A program made the translations under genes and the position numbers. The notes under the pieces were generated by a model. That model did not search any database. It was not told the origin of the DNA and worked only from the letters and a program-made list of their open reading frames with translations. 64,000 nucleotides of DNA from Falsiroseomonas sp051433195 (GTDB taxonomy: Bacteria > Pseudomonadota > Alphaproteobacteria > Acetobacterales > Acetobacteraceae), in assembly GCF_051433195.1 (NCBI RefSeq), contig NZ_JBHMFT010000011.1:1-64000 (forward strand). The letters run 5' to 3'. Below are positions 23,891 to 32,222 of the stretch, in pieces. Each line of letters opens with the position of its first letter. Positions within the stretch are counted from its first letter, which is position 1.

Positions 23891-26863
23891 ATGGCCATTC
23901 TCACGGTCGGTCCGACCTCGACCTATGCCTCCATCGCCGATGCGATGGTCGATGCCCTTGCCGGCGACACCCTCTCGATCGAGGCCGGCTACGGCACCGA
24001 AACCGCGACGATTTCCACGAACAACCTGACGGTCGACGGCACCGCGACCTCCACCGGCATCGTCCTGCAGCTCGGCGCCGGCGTCGCGCTGTTCGCCCTG
24101 ACCGGCGACGCGCCCATCGCCATCCTGGACGGCCCGGACGGCACCGACATCGTCGGCAATGACGGCGACAACGTCATCACCGTCTCCTCCGGTGTCGATG
24201 CCGTCAATGGCGGCGCCGGCGTCGACAGGCTGATCGTCGACTACAGCCTCGCAACCGGCGACGTCACCGGCAACTCGACCTCCAACTTCACCGAGGCCGG
24301 CGGCGGCGGTCGCTCCGTCGTCATCACCGACGGCACGATCGAGAATTTCACGGTCCTGACCGGCGCTGCCGCGGACACGCTGACCACGGGCGACGGCGAT
24401 GACATCATCGACGCCGGCGACGGCGCCAACACCGTCACCGCGGGCGAAGGCAACAACACGCTGACCGGCGGCGCCGATGCGGATACCTTCACCGTTGGCG
24501 ACGGTGACAACCTGATCAATGCCGGCGACGGTGCCAACACGATCATCGCCGGCCAGGGCGTCAACACCATCGTCGCCGGCGACGGGGTCAACACGATCAC
24601 CGCGCTGGATGGCGGCAACACCATCACCGGCGGCGACGGCACCAACATCATCACATCCGGCGCGGGCGCCGATGTCATCACCGCCGGCAGGGGCCCGATG
24701 ACCATCGTGGCCGGCAGCGGCTCGGACCTGATCACGGTCAAGGCCCCCCTCGGCGGGACCATCAATGCGGGCGCCGATGATGACCGCCTGGTCCTGGATC
24801 TCCGGGATGAGGACACGAGCATGTTCGTCGTCATCGAAGGCGGGACCCTCGCGACGGGCTACAGCGGCTATCTCGGCAATACGGGTCAGGTCTACGTCGA
24901 GTTCGTCGGCGTCGAGAACTTCACCTACCTGGGCGGTTTGTCCAACGATAGCGTCATCAGCGGCGACGGCATCGACATCCTGGAAGGCAACGGCGGCAAC
25001 GACTCCCTGACCAGCGGCGGTGGCAATGACAGCTTCACCGGCGGCGCCGGCAACGATGCGCTGAACGGCGGCGCGGGCATCGATACCGCCTTCTATTCCG
25101 GCGCCCGCAGCGACTACACCATCACCTTCGACATCGACGGCAACCCGACGCAGGTCGTCGACAACCGCATCGGCACCCCCGACGGCACCGATACGCTGAT
25201 CGACATCGAGATGCTCAACTTCGCCATCAACAGCCTGCCCAGCGGCGAGGTGCTCATCAGCGGCTTGCCGACCGAGGACCAGACCCTCACCGCCAGCAAT
25301 ACCCTGGTCGATCCGGACGGCCTGGGCCCGGTCAGCTACCAGTGGCAGTCGGGCGGCACCAACATCGCCGGCGCCACAGGCGAAACGCTGACGCTGGGCC
25401 AGGCACAGGTCGGCACCGTCATCACCGTCATCGCCAGCTACACCGATGGCCAGGGTGCCAGCGAGAGCGTTCCGTCCACCGCCACCACCACGGTCCTCAA
25501 CGTCAACGACCTGCCCATGGGCGTGGTGACCATCATCGGGACCCCGGCGGAAGGCCAGACCCTGACCGCCACGGGGGAGCTGGACGATGAGGACGGGATG
25601 GGCGCGATCAGCGCGCAGTGGCGCGCCGACGGCGTCGACATCGCCGGCGCCAACGGCGAAACCTTCACCCTGACCCAGGCGCAGGTCGGGACGGTCATCG
25701 ACCTGGTCCTCAGCTACACCGATGGCCAGGGCACGCCAGAACAGGTCTTCTCCACCCAGACAGCCGTGGTCGGGAACGTCAACGACGCGCCGACCGGCAC
25801 GGTGACCATTGCCGGCACACCGACCGAGGACCAGGTGCTCACCGCCAGCAACACCCTGGCCGATGCAGACGGCCTGGGCCCCGTGTCCTACCAGTGGCGG
25901 TCGGGCGGCATCGACATCATCGGTGCCACCGGCTCCACCCTCATCCTGGGCCAGGCCCAGGTCGGCACGACCATCACCGTCGTCGCCAGCTACACGGACG
26001 GCCAGGGCACCGACGAAAGCCTCGCCTCCATCGCCACCGACCCCGTCGCCAACGTCAACGACCTACCCACCGGCGCGGTCACCATCACCGGCACCCCGGC
26101 CGAGGGCGAGATCCTCACCGCCAGCAACGCGCTGGCCGACGAGGACGGCATGGGCACCGTGACCTACCAGTGGCGCGCCGATGGCACCGATATCGCCGGC
26201 GCCAACAGCGCCACCTTCACCCTGACGGCGGCGCAGCTCGGCAGCGCCATCACCGTCCTGGCCAGCTACACCGACCAGCAGGGCACGGATGAGGCCGTCG
26301 CCTCGCTGCCGACCCCGGTCGCCGCGCCGCCGCCCGTGCCCTTCTTCCAGTTCACCATGACGGAGACCGATGTCGCCGGGCAGACCCAGGCGGTTGCCTA
26401 TGCCGGCCCCGTCGCCGGCCTGACCTACGCCTTCACCGGCAGCGCGGCGAACGAGGCGGTGTTCGGCACCGCCTCCAACGACTTCATCCACCTCGGCGCC
26501 GGCGACGATGCCATCAACGGCGGCGACGGGGACGACGTGCTGGATGGCGGCACCGGGTCCAACTTCCTGACCGGCGGCGCCGGGCGGGACATCTTCTTCC
26601 TGGATGGCCGCAACGGCGAGACCACCTGGTCCACCATCACGGACTGGCAGGGCGGGGAGGAACTCGCCTTGTGGGGCTGGGTCAATGGCGTCAGCCAGGC
26701 GACCTGGCTGGAGAATGCCGGAACCGAGGGCTACCGCGGCGCGACGCTGCACGCGGACCTCGACAACAACGGCGTGATCGACACCTCCGTCACCTGGGCC
26801 GGGCTGACCCAGGCGGACCTGCCGACCCCGTCGCAGCATGATGGCCTGCTCTGGTTCGCCTGA
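23891..26863 (+). CDS. Large RTX / Ig-like repeat secreted protein
   Basis: A 990-aa acidic, Cys-poor protein without a Sec signal, with features of type I-secreted RTX proteins. Residues 1-60 resemble the first coils of a pectin-lyase-like helix (TYASIADAMVDALAGDTL, NLTVDG). Residues about 157-293 hold degenerate Ca-binding nonapeptides (GDGDDIIDAGDGANT, GGDGTNIITSG), and a second RTX block lies at about 357-400 (GNGGNDSLTSGGGNDSFTGGAG). Four Ig-like repeats of about 92-94 aa span roughly 447-810. A last RTX block (GAGDDAINGGDGDDVLDGG) and an aromatic C-terminus follow. It is likely an adhesin or matrix protein; no catalytic domain was seen. No T1SS genes are adjacent. Confidence 0.85.
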   Translation: MAILTVGPTSTYASIADAMVDALAGDTLSIEAGYGTETATISTNNLTVDGTATSTGIVLQLGAGVALFALTGDAPIAILDGPDGTDIVGNDGDNVITVSSGVDAVNGGAGVDRLIVDYSLATGDVTGNSTSNFTEAGGGGRSVVITDGTIENFTVLTGAAADTLTTGDGDDIIDAGDGANTVTAGEGNNTLTGGADADTFTVGDGDNLINAGDGANTIIAGQGVNTIVAGDGVNTITALDGGNTITGGDGTNIITSGAGADVITAGRGPMTIVAGSGSDLITVKAPLGGTINAGADDDRLVLDLRDEDTSMFVVIEGGTLATGYSGYLGNTGQVYVEFVGVENFTYLGGLSNDSVISGDGIDILEGNGGNDSLTSGGGNDSFTGGAGNDALNGGAGIDTAFYSGARSDYTITFDIDGNPTQVVDNRIGTPDGTDTLIDIEMLNFAINSLPSGEVLISGLPTEDQTLTASNTLVDPDGLGPVSYQWQSGGTNIAGATGETLTLGQAQVGTVITVIASYTDGQGASESVPSTATTTVLNVNDLPMGVVTIIGTPAEGQTLTATGELDDEDGMGAISAQWRADGVDIAGANGETFTLTQAQVGTVIDLVLSYTDGQGTPEQVFSTQTAVVGNVNDAPTGTVTIAGTPTEDQVLTASNTLADADGLGPVSYQWRSGGIDIIGATGSTLILGQAQVGTTITVVASYTDGQGTDESLASIATDPVANVNDLPTGAVTITGTPAEGEILTASNALADEDGMGTVTYQWRADGTDIAGANSATFTLTAAQLGSAITVLASYTDQQGTDEAVASLPTPVAAPPPVPFFQFTMTETDVAGQTQAVAYAGPVAGLTYAFTGSAANEAVFGTASNDFIHLGAGDDAINGGDGDDVLDGGTGSNFLTGGAGRDIFFLDGRNGETTWSTITDWQGGEELALWGWVNGVSQATWLENAGTEGYRGATLHADLDNNGVIDTSVTWAGLTQADLPTPSQHDGLLWFA

Positions 26864-26883
26864 GCCGTCCGACGCCTTCCGCA

Positions 26884-26919
26884 GGCCAGGCTGGCGCCCT
26901 TCCGGGTGCCAGCCTGGCC
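26884..26919. terminator. Bidirectional terminator hairpin after the RTX gene
   Basis: GGCCAGGCTGGC (26884-26895) pairs perfectly with GCCAGCCTGGCC (26908-26919). The stem continues inward by a G-T pair and three G-C pairs to a TTCC loop, making 16 bp. It lies between convergent genes, 20 bp after the RTX stop and 8 bp from the dehydrogenase stop. No T-run on either side. Confidence 0.75.
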
Positions 26920-26926
26920 GCGGGCT

Positions 26927-27973
26927 TCAGCGCGTGGTGGGCAGGTCCAGCCCGAAACGCGCCGCCAGCTTCTCCAGCGCCTCCGGAATTCCCGGATGCA
27001 GCACGACACCCTCCGCCATCGCCGCAGCCTTGCGCGCCATCGCCCGCTCCCCCGGCAGCCGCGGCGCCGGCCAGCCGGGCCGCGGCGGGTTCGTGTGCAC
27101 GGCCTCCGCCATCCATCCCGTCTCCCGCAGGAAGGCGGCGGTGCCGCCGAAGCGGGCCGGGTCGATCACCATGACCAGCACGGAAGCCCCCCAGCCGGTC
27201 GGCGCATCCGCCCGCCCGTGGCCGGCCAGCGCGCTGGTCAGCACCTCCACCAGCAGGCCGAGCGCGAAGCCCTTGTGCCCCGACTCCACCCCGCCGAGCG
27301 GCAGCAGCGTGCCGTCCTGCCAGAACACGTTGGGATCGGTGGAGGGCTCCCCCGCCCCGTCCAGCAGCACCGGATGGTCGAATGGCGCACCCTGGGCGCG
27401 CTTGCGCGCCGTCATGCCGTTGGTGGTGATGGACATGGACACGTCGATCAGCACCGGCCCGTCCGGCGTCGGCCAGGCGGCGGCCAGCGGGTTCGGCGTA
27501 TAGACCCGCCGCGTGCCGCCCCAGGGCGCAACGGACCCCGTCGCCGGATCCGAGCAGGTCAGCAGCAGCATCCGCCCCGCCGCCGCCACCGGCGGGCCAT
27601 AGGCGGCGAGCGCGCCGATATGGTGGCAGCGGCCGATGCTGACCACGCCGATCCCCATCTCCTGCGCGGCCGCCTCGGCCTTGGCGATCGCCTGCCGCAC
27701 CAGCCACGGCCCCGGCAGCTTGCGGCCGTCCCAGGTCTCGGCGACGGCGGTCACGGCCATCACCTCCGGCGCCCCCTCCGCCCGCATGTCACCGGCGGCC
27801 AGGGCATCCAGGTAGGGCGTCAGCAGCGCCAGGCCGTGCGTGTCGTGGCCCATCAGGTCGCCCTCGACCAGCACCTCCGCCACCGCCGCGGCCTTGTCCG
27901 CATCCAGGCCCGCGGCCTCGCAGGCGGCGGTGGCGAAGCGCGTCAGCGCCGCCACGTCGTATCGCTTGTCCAT
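26927..27973 (-). CDS. Malate/L-lactate dehydrogenase-type (Ldh family) oxidoreductase
   Basis: A 348-aa NAD(P)-dependent 2-oxoacid/2-hydroxyacid oxidoreductase of the YlbC/ComC type, unrelated to Rossmann-fold lactate dehydrogenases. Marks: GHDTHGLALLTPYL with the conserved His (about residues 42-55), GIGVVSIGRCHHIGALAAYG, a TPNPLAAAWP segment and GHKGFALGLLVEVL (about 233-246). Substrates known in the family include malate, ureidoglycolate, sulfolactate and piperideine/pyrroline-2-carboxylate; the last would suit the dap context, but this is inference. Follows the membrane protein gene on the dapD-dapE strand after 16 bp. Confidence 0.85.
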   Translation of the reverse strand: MDKRYDVAALTRFATAACEAAGLDADKAAAVAEVLVEGDLMGHDTHGLALLTPYLDALAAGDMRAEGAPEVMAVTAVAETWDGRKLPGPWLVRQAIAKAEAAAQEMGIGVVSIGRCHHIGALAAYGPPVAAAGRMLLLTCSDPATGSVAPWGGTRRVYTPNPLAAAWPTPDGPVLIDVSMSITTNGMTARKRAQGAPFDHPVLLDGAGEPSTDPNVFWQDGTLLPLGGVESGHKGFALGLLVEVLTSALAGHGRADAPTGWGASVLVMVIDPARFGGTAAFLRETGWMAEAVHTNPPRPGWPAPRLPGERAMARKAAAMAEGVVLHPGIPEALEKLAARFGLDLPTTR

Positions 27974-27989
27974 GTCCTGCCCTGTCCCC

Positions 27990-28550
27990 TCAGCCGATCG
28001 AAAGCCGCTGCACGAAGCCGGCGATGAACAGGCCCAGCCCCAGATCCAGCACCACCAGCCCCGTCGCCCGCCGGCCCGATATGCCGAGCGCGGCGCGCGC
28101 CATGAACCATTCCAGCCACAGCGAGTAGCCCACCACCACCAGCGTCACCACCTGCGCCAGCATCCCCGGCAGCCCGAGCATCAGCAGCACCGCGAGGGCG
28201 ATCTGCAACAGGTACTGCACCACGCTGATCCAGTTCCACGCCGACAGGAAGCGCGGCCACTGCGCCGCCCGGCCCCAGCCCGCGATCACCGGCAGGCTGA
28301 CCAGCGCGAACAGCACCCAGCCATAGACATAGCCGGTCAGCTCCGCGAACAGCGGCCGGGCCAGCGCCTCCGGCGGTGCCTCCGTGGTGGACCAGGACAG
28401 CAGCCGCAGCGCCACGAAGGCGGGCAGGCAGATCGCCGCGGCCGCGAAGGACCGCAGCGCGCCGGCCGGCGTCGCCTCCATCAGCGCCATCCCTTCCGCC
28501 CGCCCACGGCCGAGCAGGAAGGCACCCAGGATGCCGGCCGTGATGGTCAA
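27990..28550 (-). CDS. Multi-spanning membrane protein of unknown function
   Basis: A 186-aa hydrophobic protein with about four transmembrane segments (ALRSFAAAAICLPAFVALRL, YGWVLFALVSLPVIAGW, VVQYLLQIALAVLLMLG, and VVLDLGLGLFIAG near the end). I do not recognise the family. Start choice is unsettled: TTG at 28550 is the first usual start, but the frame is open back to a CTG at 28616 that overlaps the dapE stop (CTGA) and would add a Pro-rich leader of 22 residues. It lies between dapE and the Ldh-type gene and is probably in the same transcript. Confidence 0.6.
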   Translation of the reverse strand: MTITAGILGAFLLGRGRAEGMALMEATPAGALRSFAAAAICLPAFVALRLLSWSTTEAPPEALARPLFAELTGYVYGWVLFALVSLPVIAGWGRAAQWPRFLSAWNWISVVQYLLQIALAVLLMLGLPGMLAQVVTLVVVGYSLWLEWFMARAALGISGRRATGLVVLDLGLGLFIAGFVQRLSIG

Positions 28551-28612
28551 CCGCAGCGGCGGACCCGGCGGGGGATTGGGCGCGGGATCGGGCGGAGGGT
28601 CGGGCGGGCCGC

Positions 28613-29746
28613 TCAGCCGGAAAACTCCTCGATCACCCGCGCATAGAGCCTGGCCAGCGCCCGCAGTTCCTCGACCGGGGTCGATTCATCCGCCTGGTGC
28701 ATGGTGGCGCCGACCGCGCCGAGTTCCGCCACCGGGCAGTAGCGCGCGATGAACCGCGCATCGGAGGTGCCGCCGCCGGTATCCAGCGCCGCCTCCCGCC
28801 CGCATTCCGCCCGCACCGCCCGCTCCAGCGCCGCGACGAAGGGTCCGGGTTGCGTCAGGAACGCCTCGCCCGAGCAGACGACGGCCAGCTCATGCCGCGG
28901 CGCCTCCCGCGCCAGCACCTCCCGCAGATGTGCGGTCAGCGAGGCTTCGGTATGCCGGTCGTTGAAGCGGATGTTCAGCCGCGCCGTGGCACTGGCCGGA
29001 ATCACATTAGTGGCCGTGTTGCCGACATCGAAGCTGGTGACCTGCAGGGTCGAGGGCTCGAAGAACGCGGTACCCCCGTCCAGCGCCTCCGCCGTCAGCG
29101 CCCCCAGCACGCGCACCAGGCGGTGCACCGGGTTGTCGGCGCGCTGCGGATAGGCGCTGTGGCCCTGCGTGCCCTGCACCGTGATGGCGGCGTTCAGGCT
29201 GCCGCGCCGGCCGACCTTGATGGTGTCGCCCAGCGCCACCTTGCTGGTCGGCTCCCCCACCACGCAGGCATCCGGGATTTCGCCGCGCGCCGCCAGCCAC
29301 TCCAGCACCCGCACGGTGCCGTCGGTGGCGGGGCCTTCCTCGTCGCCGGTGATCAGCAGGGACAGGCTGCCCGGCCGCCCCGGCTGGCGGGTGAGCACGT
29401 CGGCCAGCGCGGCGACCCAGGCGGCGACTCCGCCCTTCATGTCGGTGGCACCGCGGCCGAACAGCAGGCCGTCGCGCACCTCCCCACCGAACGGGTCGAC
29501 GTTCCAGGCCGCGGCGCCGGGTGGCACCACGTCGGTGTGCCCGGCGAACATCAGATGCGGGCCGCCGGCGCCGCGGCGGGCATACAGGTTCTCCACCTCG
29601 CCGAAGCGCAGCCGGTGGCAGGCGAAGCCGAGCGGCGCCAGCGCCGCCTCCAGCACCGCCAGTGCGCCATCATCGGCCGGCGTGACGGACCGGCAGCGGA
29701 TCAGCGCCTGCGCCAGCGGCACCGGGTCCGGCGTGTCGTTCCTCAT
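28613..29746 (-). CDS. dapE: Succinyl-diaminopimelate desuccinylase
   Basis: Zn-dependent M20 hydrolase releasing LL-diaminopimelate from the N-succinyl form in the lysine/peptidoglycan pathway. The 377-aa product has metal and catalytic residues in AGHTDVVPPG (His, Asp; about residues 68-77), FGRGATDMKGG (bridging Asp) and ITGDEEGPATDGT (catalytic Glu, metal Glu), plus a C-terminal TMHQADESTP with His ligand. It follows dapD and the tautomerase gene at 9 bp, so the two steps flanking DapC are in one operon. Confidence 0.97.
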   Translation of the reverse strand: MRNDTPDPVPLAQALIRCRSVTPADDGALAVLEAALAPLGFACHRLRFGEVENLYARRGAGGPHLMFAGHTDVVPPGAAAWNVDPFGGEVRDGLLFGRGATDMKGGVAAWVAALADVLTRQPGRPGSLSLLITGDEEGPATDGTVRVLEWLAARGEIPDACVVGEPTSKVALGDTIKVGRRGSLNAAITVQGTQGHSAYPQRADNPVHRLVRVLGALTAEALDGGTAFFEPSTLQVTSFDVGNTATNVIPASATARLNIRFNDRHTEASLTAHLREVLAREAPRHELAVVCSGEAFLTQPGPFVAALERAVRAECGREAALDTGGGTSDARFIARYCPVAELGAVGATMHQADESTPVEELRALARLYARVIEEFSG

Positions 29747-29755
29747 CCGGCGGCT

Positions 29756-29962
29756 TCAGCCATCGGCCCGGCCACGGCGCCATTCCTCCGTCAGCTTGCC
29801 GGCAAAGCCCCAATCCTGCTCCGCGATCTCCTGGATGACGATGTGCGTATGCTCCGGCTTCTTGCCGAGCACGCGCACCAGGGTGGCGGTGAACTCGCGC
29901 ACGATCTCCGCCTTCTGCTCGCGTGTCGCGCCCGCGGTGATCTGCAGGTTGATGTAGGGCAT
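29756..29962 (-). CDS. 4-oxalocrotonate tautomerase family protein
   Basis: A 68-aa single-domain tautomerase. Pro follows the initiator Met (MPYINLQITAG), which after Met removal gives the catalytic N-terminal Pro1, and the family's HTHIVIQEIAEQDWGFAGK second half is present. Reaction on this strand's pathway is unknown; relatives isomerise enol acids. It lies 5 bp after dapD and 9 bp before dapE, clearly within the operon. ATG at 29962 is the only start that leaves Pro at position 2. Confidence 0.87.
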   Translation of the reverse strand: MPYINLQITAGATREQKAEIVREFTATLVRVLGKKPEHTHIVIQEIAEQDWGFAGKLTEEWRRGRADG

Positions 29963-29967
29963 GGCCT

Positions 29968-30804
29968 TCAGTCCCGCAGCAACTCGTTGATCGAGGTCTT
30001 CGACCGCGTCTGCGCATCCACCCGCTTCACGATCACCGCGCAGTACAGGCTCGGCCCCGGCGAGCCATCCGGCAACGGCTTGCCTGGCAGGCTGCCAGGC
30101 ACCACCACCGAATAGGCCGGCACCCGGCCCATGAAGACCTCGCCCGTCGCCCGGTCGATGATCTTCGTCGAGGCCCCGAGGAACACGCCCATGGACAGCA
30201 CGCTGCCGCGCTCCACGATCACGCCCTCCGCCACCTCGGACCGGGCGCCGACGAAGCACTCATCCTCGATCACCACCGGGTTGGCCTGCAACGGCTCCAG
30301 CACCCCGCCGATCCCGGCACCGCCGGAGATGTGGCAGTTCTTCCCGATCTGCGCGCAGGACCCGATGGTGGCCCAGGTGTCCACCATGGTGCCGGAATCG
30401 ACATGGGCGCCGAGGTTCACGAAGGACGGCATCAGCACCACGCCCGGCGCGATATAGGCCGACCGCCGCACGATCGCGCCCGGCACGGCGCGGAAGCCGG
30501 CTTCCTTGAAGCGGTTCGCACCCCAGTCGGCGAACTTCAGCGGCACCTTGTCATAGGCCCCGGTGCCGACCTCCATCGGCGCGCTGTCGGTCAGCCGGAA
30601 GCTCAGCAGCACCGCCTGCTTCAGCCACTGGTTCACCACCCAGGCGCCCTCCGCGCCCGGCTGGGCGACGCGCGCCTGGCCCGAATCCAGCAACTCCAGC
30701 GCCGCCTCCACCTGGTCGCGATCGGCGCCCTGGGTCTGCGCGTTCACCTGGTCCCGCCGTTGCCACAGCGCCTCGATACCGGCCTGCAAACGCGTCATGT
30801 CCAT
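29968..30804 (-). CDS. dapD: 2,3,4,5-tetrahydropyridine-2,6-dicarboxylate N-succinyltransferase
   Basis: Trimeric left-handed beta-helix transferase that succinylates tetrahydrodipicolinate on the way to diaminopimelate. 278 aa. Marks: FKEAGFRAVPGAIVRRSAYIAPGVVLMPSFVNLGAHV and the hexapeptide coils after it, GTMVDTWATIGSCAQIGKNCHISGGAGIGGVLEPL (active-site region) and GEVFMGRVPAYSVVVPG. First gene of the dapD-tautomerase-dapE-membrane protein-Ldh unit. 125 bp separate it from the divergent GGDEF gene. Confidence 0.97.
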   Translation of the reverse strand: MDMTRLQAGIEALWQRRDQVNAQTQGADRDQVEAALELLDSGQARVAQPGAEGAWVVNQWLKQAVLLSFRLTDSAPMEVGTGAYDKVPLKFADWGANRFKEAGFRAVPGAIVRRSAYIAPGVVLMPSFVNLGAHVDSGTMVDTWATIGSCAQIGKNCHISGGAGIGGVLEPLQANPVVIEDECFVGARSEVAEGVIVERGSVLSMGVFLGASTKIIDRATGEVFMGRVPAYSVVVPGSLPGKPLPDGSPGPSLYCAVIVKRVDAQTRSKTSINELLRD

Positions 30805-30929
30805 GGCGGGGGTCGTGTCCTGGTTCTGCCGGGTTGAGACTGTGCTGCCTTGTGCGTGTCCTGCCGCGCCCCGTCAACGACACCCGCCACGCTAACCGTG
30901 CCTTCATCGCCGTCCCATAGAATCGCGGC

Positions 30930-32222
30930 ATGGACGGCCACATCCCCCCCGCATCCGCCGCAGCGCCCGGTCCCCCGCAGGCCGGCACCGCGCCGCTTTC
31001 CCTGGCCCTGGTCGAAAGCCGCGCGCGCTGGCGCGACTTCGCCCTGCTCGCCGCGGACCTGGTCTTCGAACTGGATGCGGAGGGCCGCTTCGCCTTCCTC
31101 GCCCCGGAGGAGGTCCTGGGCCATGCGGCGGAGGCGCTGCTCGGCACGCCGGCCGCGGCGCTGCTGGCCTCCCCCGGCCCCGGTCCCTTCGCCAGCGTCG
31201 GCCGCCGGCGCAACGCCAGGGCCCGTCTGCGCCGCGCCGACGGCACCGAGGCCTGCCTCGACTTCTGCCTGATGCCGCAACCCGACGGCACGCTGCGCGG
31301 CGTCGCGCGGGATATCACCACGCTGGAACGGCAGGGGGAGGTCGCGGCCCGCGCGCTGCGCCGGGCCAACGCGCTCGGCAGCCTGCTGCGCCTCGCCGCG
31401 CGGCAAGGCAGCACGGAGGCGTCGCTGGACGCCATCCTCGCCGCCCTGCCCGCCGCGCTCTCGGCGGAGGGTGCCGCCCTGCTGCTGCCCGAGGACGGCG
31501 GCTGGCGGGTCGCCCACACGGTGAATGCCCGCCCGCCGCTGCACGCCCTGCCGCCGCCCGGCATCCCGGCCCCGCCCGGCCTGCACGCCATGGCCGCCGC
31601 CGAATCCGGCCCCTGCCTGGTGGTCTGGCGGGCGGCCGGCCAGCCGCCACTGGAGGCCGATGACCGCGACCTGCTGGCGGCCCTCGCGCTGCCGGTCGCG
31701 GCGCTGCGCGCCAAGGCCCTGCACGAGCGCGAGCTCACCGATGCCGCGGATGGCGATGCGCTGACCGGCCTGCTGAACCGCCGCGGCTTCACCGACGCCC
31801 TGGCCCGCCGGCTCTGGTCCACCTGCCGCCGGCCCGGTGGCGCCCTGGTGTTCCTCGACCTCGATGGCCTGAAGCCGCTGAACGACCGGCTGGGACACGA
31901 GGTGGGCGATGCCGCCTTGCGGGCCATGGCCGCCCGGTTGCGCAGCGTCGCCACCGGCCAGGACCTGGTCGGGCGCCTGGGCGGCGACGAGTTCTGCCTC
32001 TGGATGGACGGCGTCGATGCCGCCCAGGCCGCCGACCGCATCCGCCATGTCGGCAATCCCGGCCCCCTGCCCGGCATCCCGGAAGCCGGGCCCGCCGCGC
32101 TCCGCGCCAGCTTCGGCATCGCCCTGCCGACGCCGGAGGAGGAAGTGGGGGCGCTGCTGTCGCGCGCCGACGCCGCCATGTACGTCGCCAAGCGCGCCAA
32201 TGCCGGAGAGCGTCGCCGATGA
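30930..32222 (+). CDS. PAS/GAF-like diguanylate cyclase (GGDEF)
   Basis: A 430-aa soluble signalling protein that should make cyclic di-GMP. A PAS-like domain (about residues 35-130: FALLAADLVFELDAEGRFAFLAPEEVLGHAAEALLG ... GTLRGVARDIT) is followed by a short helix and a GAF-like region (about 150-270), then GGDEF from DALTGLLNRRGF to the end. The active-site loop GGDEF is intact at 351-355. The inhibitory I-site position, normally RxxD before it, reads TGQD, so product inhibition may be lost. Its TGA overlaps the ATG of the DUF2336 gene. Confidence 0.92.
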   Translation: MDGHIPPASAAAPGPPQAGTAPLSLALVESRARWRDFALLAADLVFELDAEGRFAFLAPEEVLGHAAEALLGTPAAALLASPGPGPFASVGRRRNARARLRRADGTEACLDFCLMPQPDGTLRGVARDITTLERQGEVAARALRRANALGSLLRLAARQGSTEASLDAILAALPAALSAEGAALLLPEDGGWRVAHTVNARPPLHALPPPGIPAPPGLHAMAAAESGPCLVVWRAAGQPPLEADDRDLLAALALPVAALRAKALHERELTDAADGDALTGLLNRRGFTDALARRLWSTCRRPGGALVFLDLDGLKPLNDRLGHEVGDAALRAMAARLRSVATGQDLVGRLGGDEFCLWMDGVDAAQAADRIRHVGNPGPLPGIPEAGPAALRASFGIALPTPEEEVGALLSRADAAMYVAKRANAGERRR

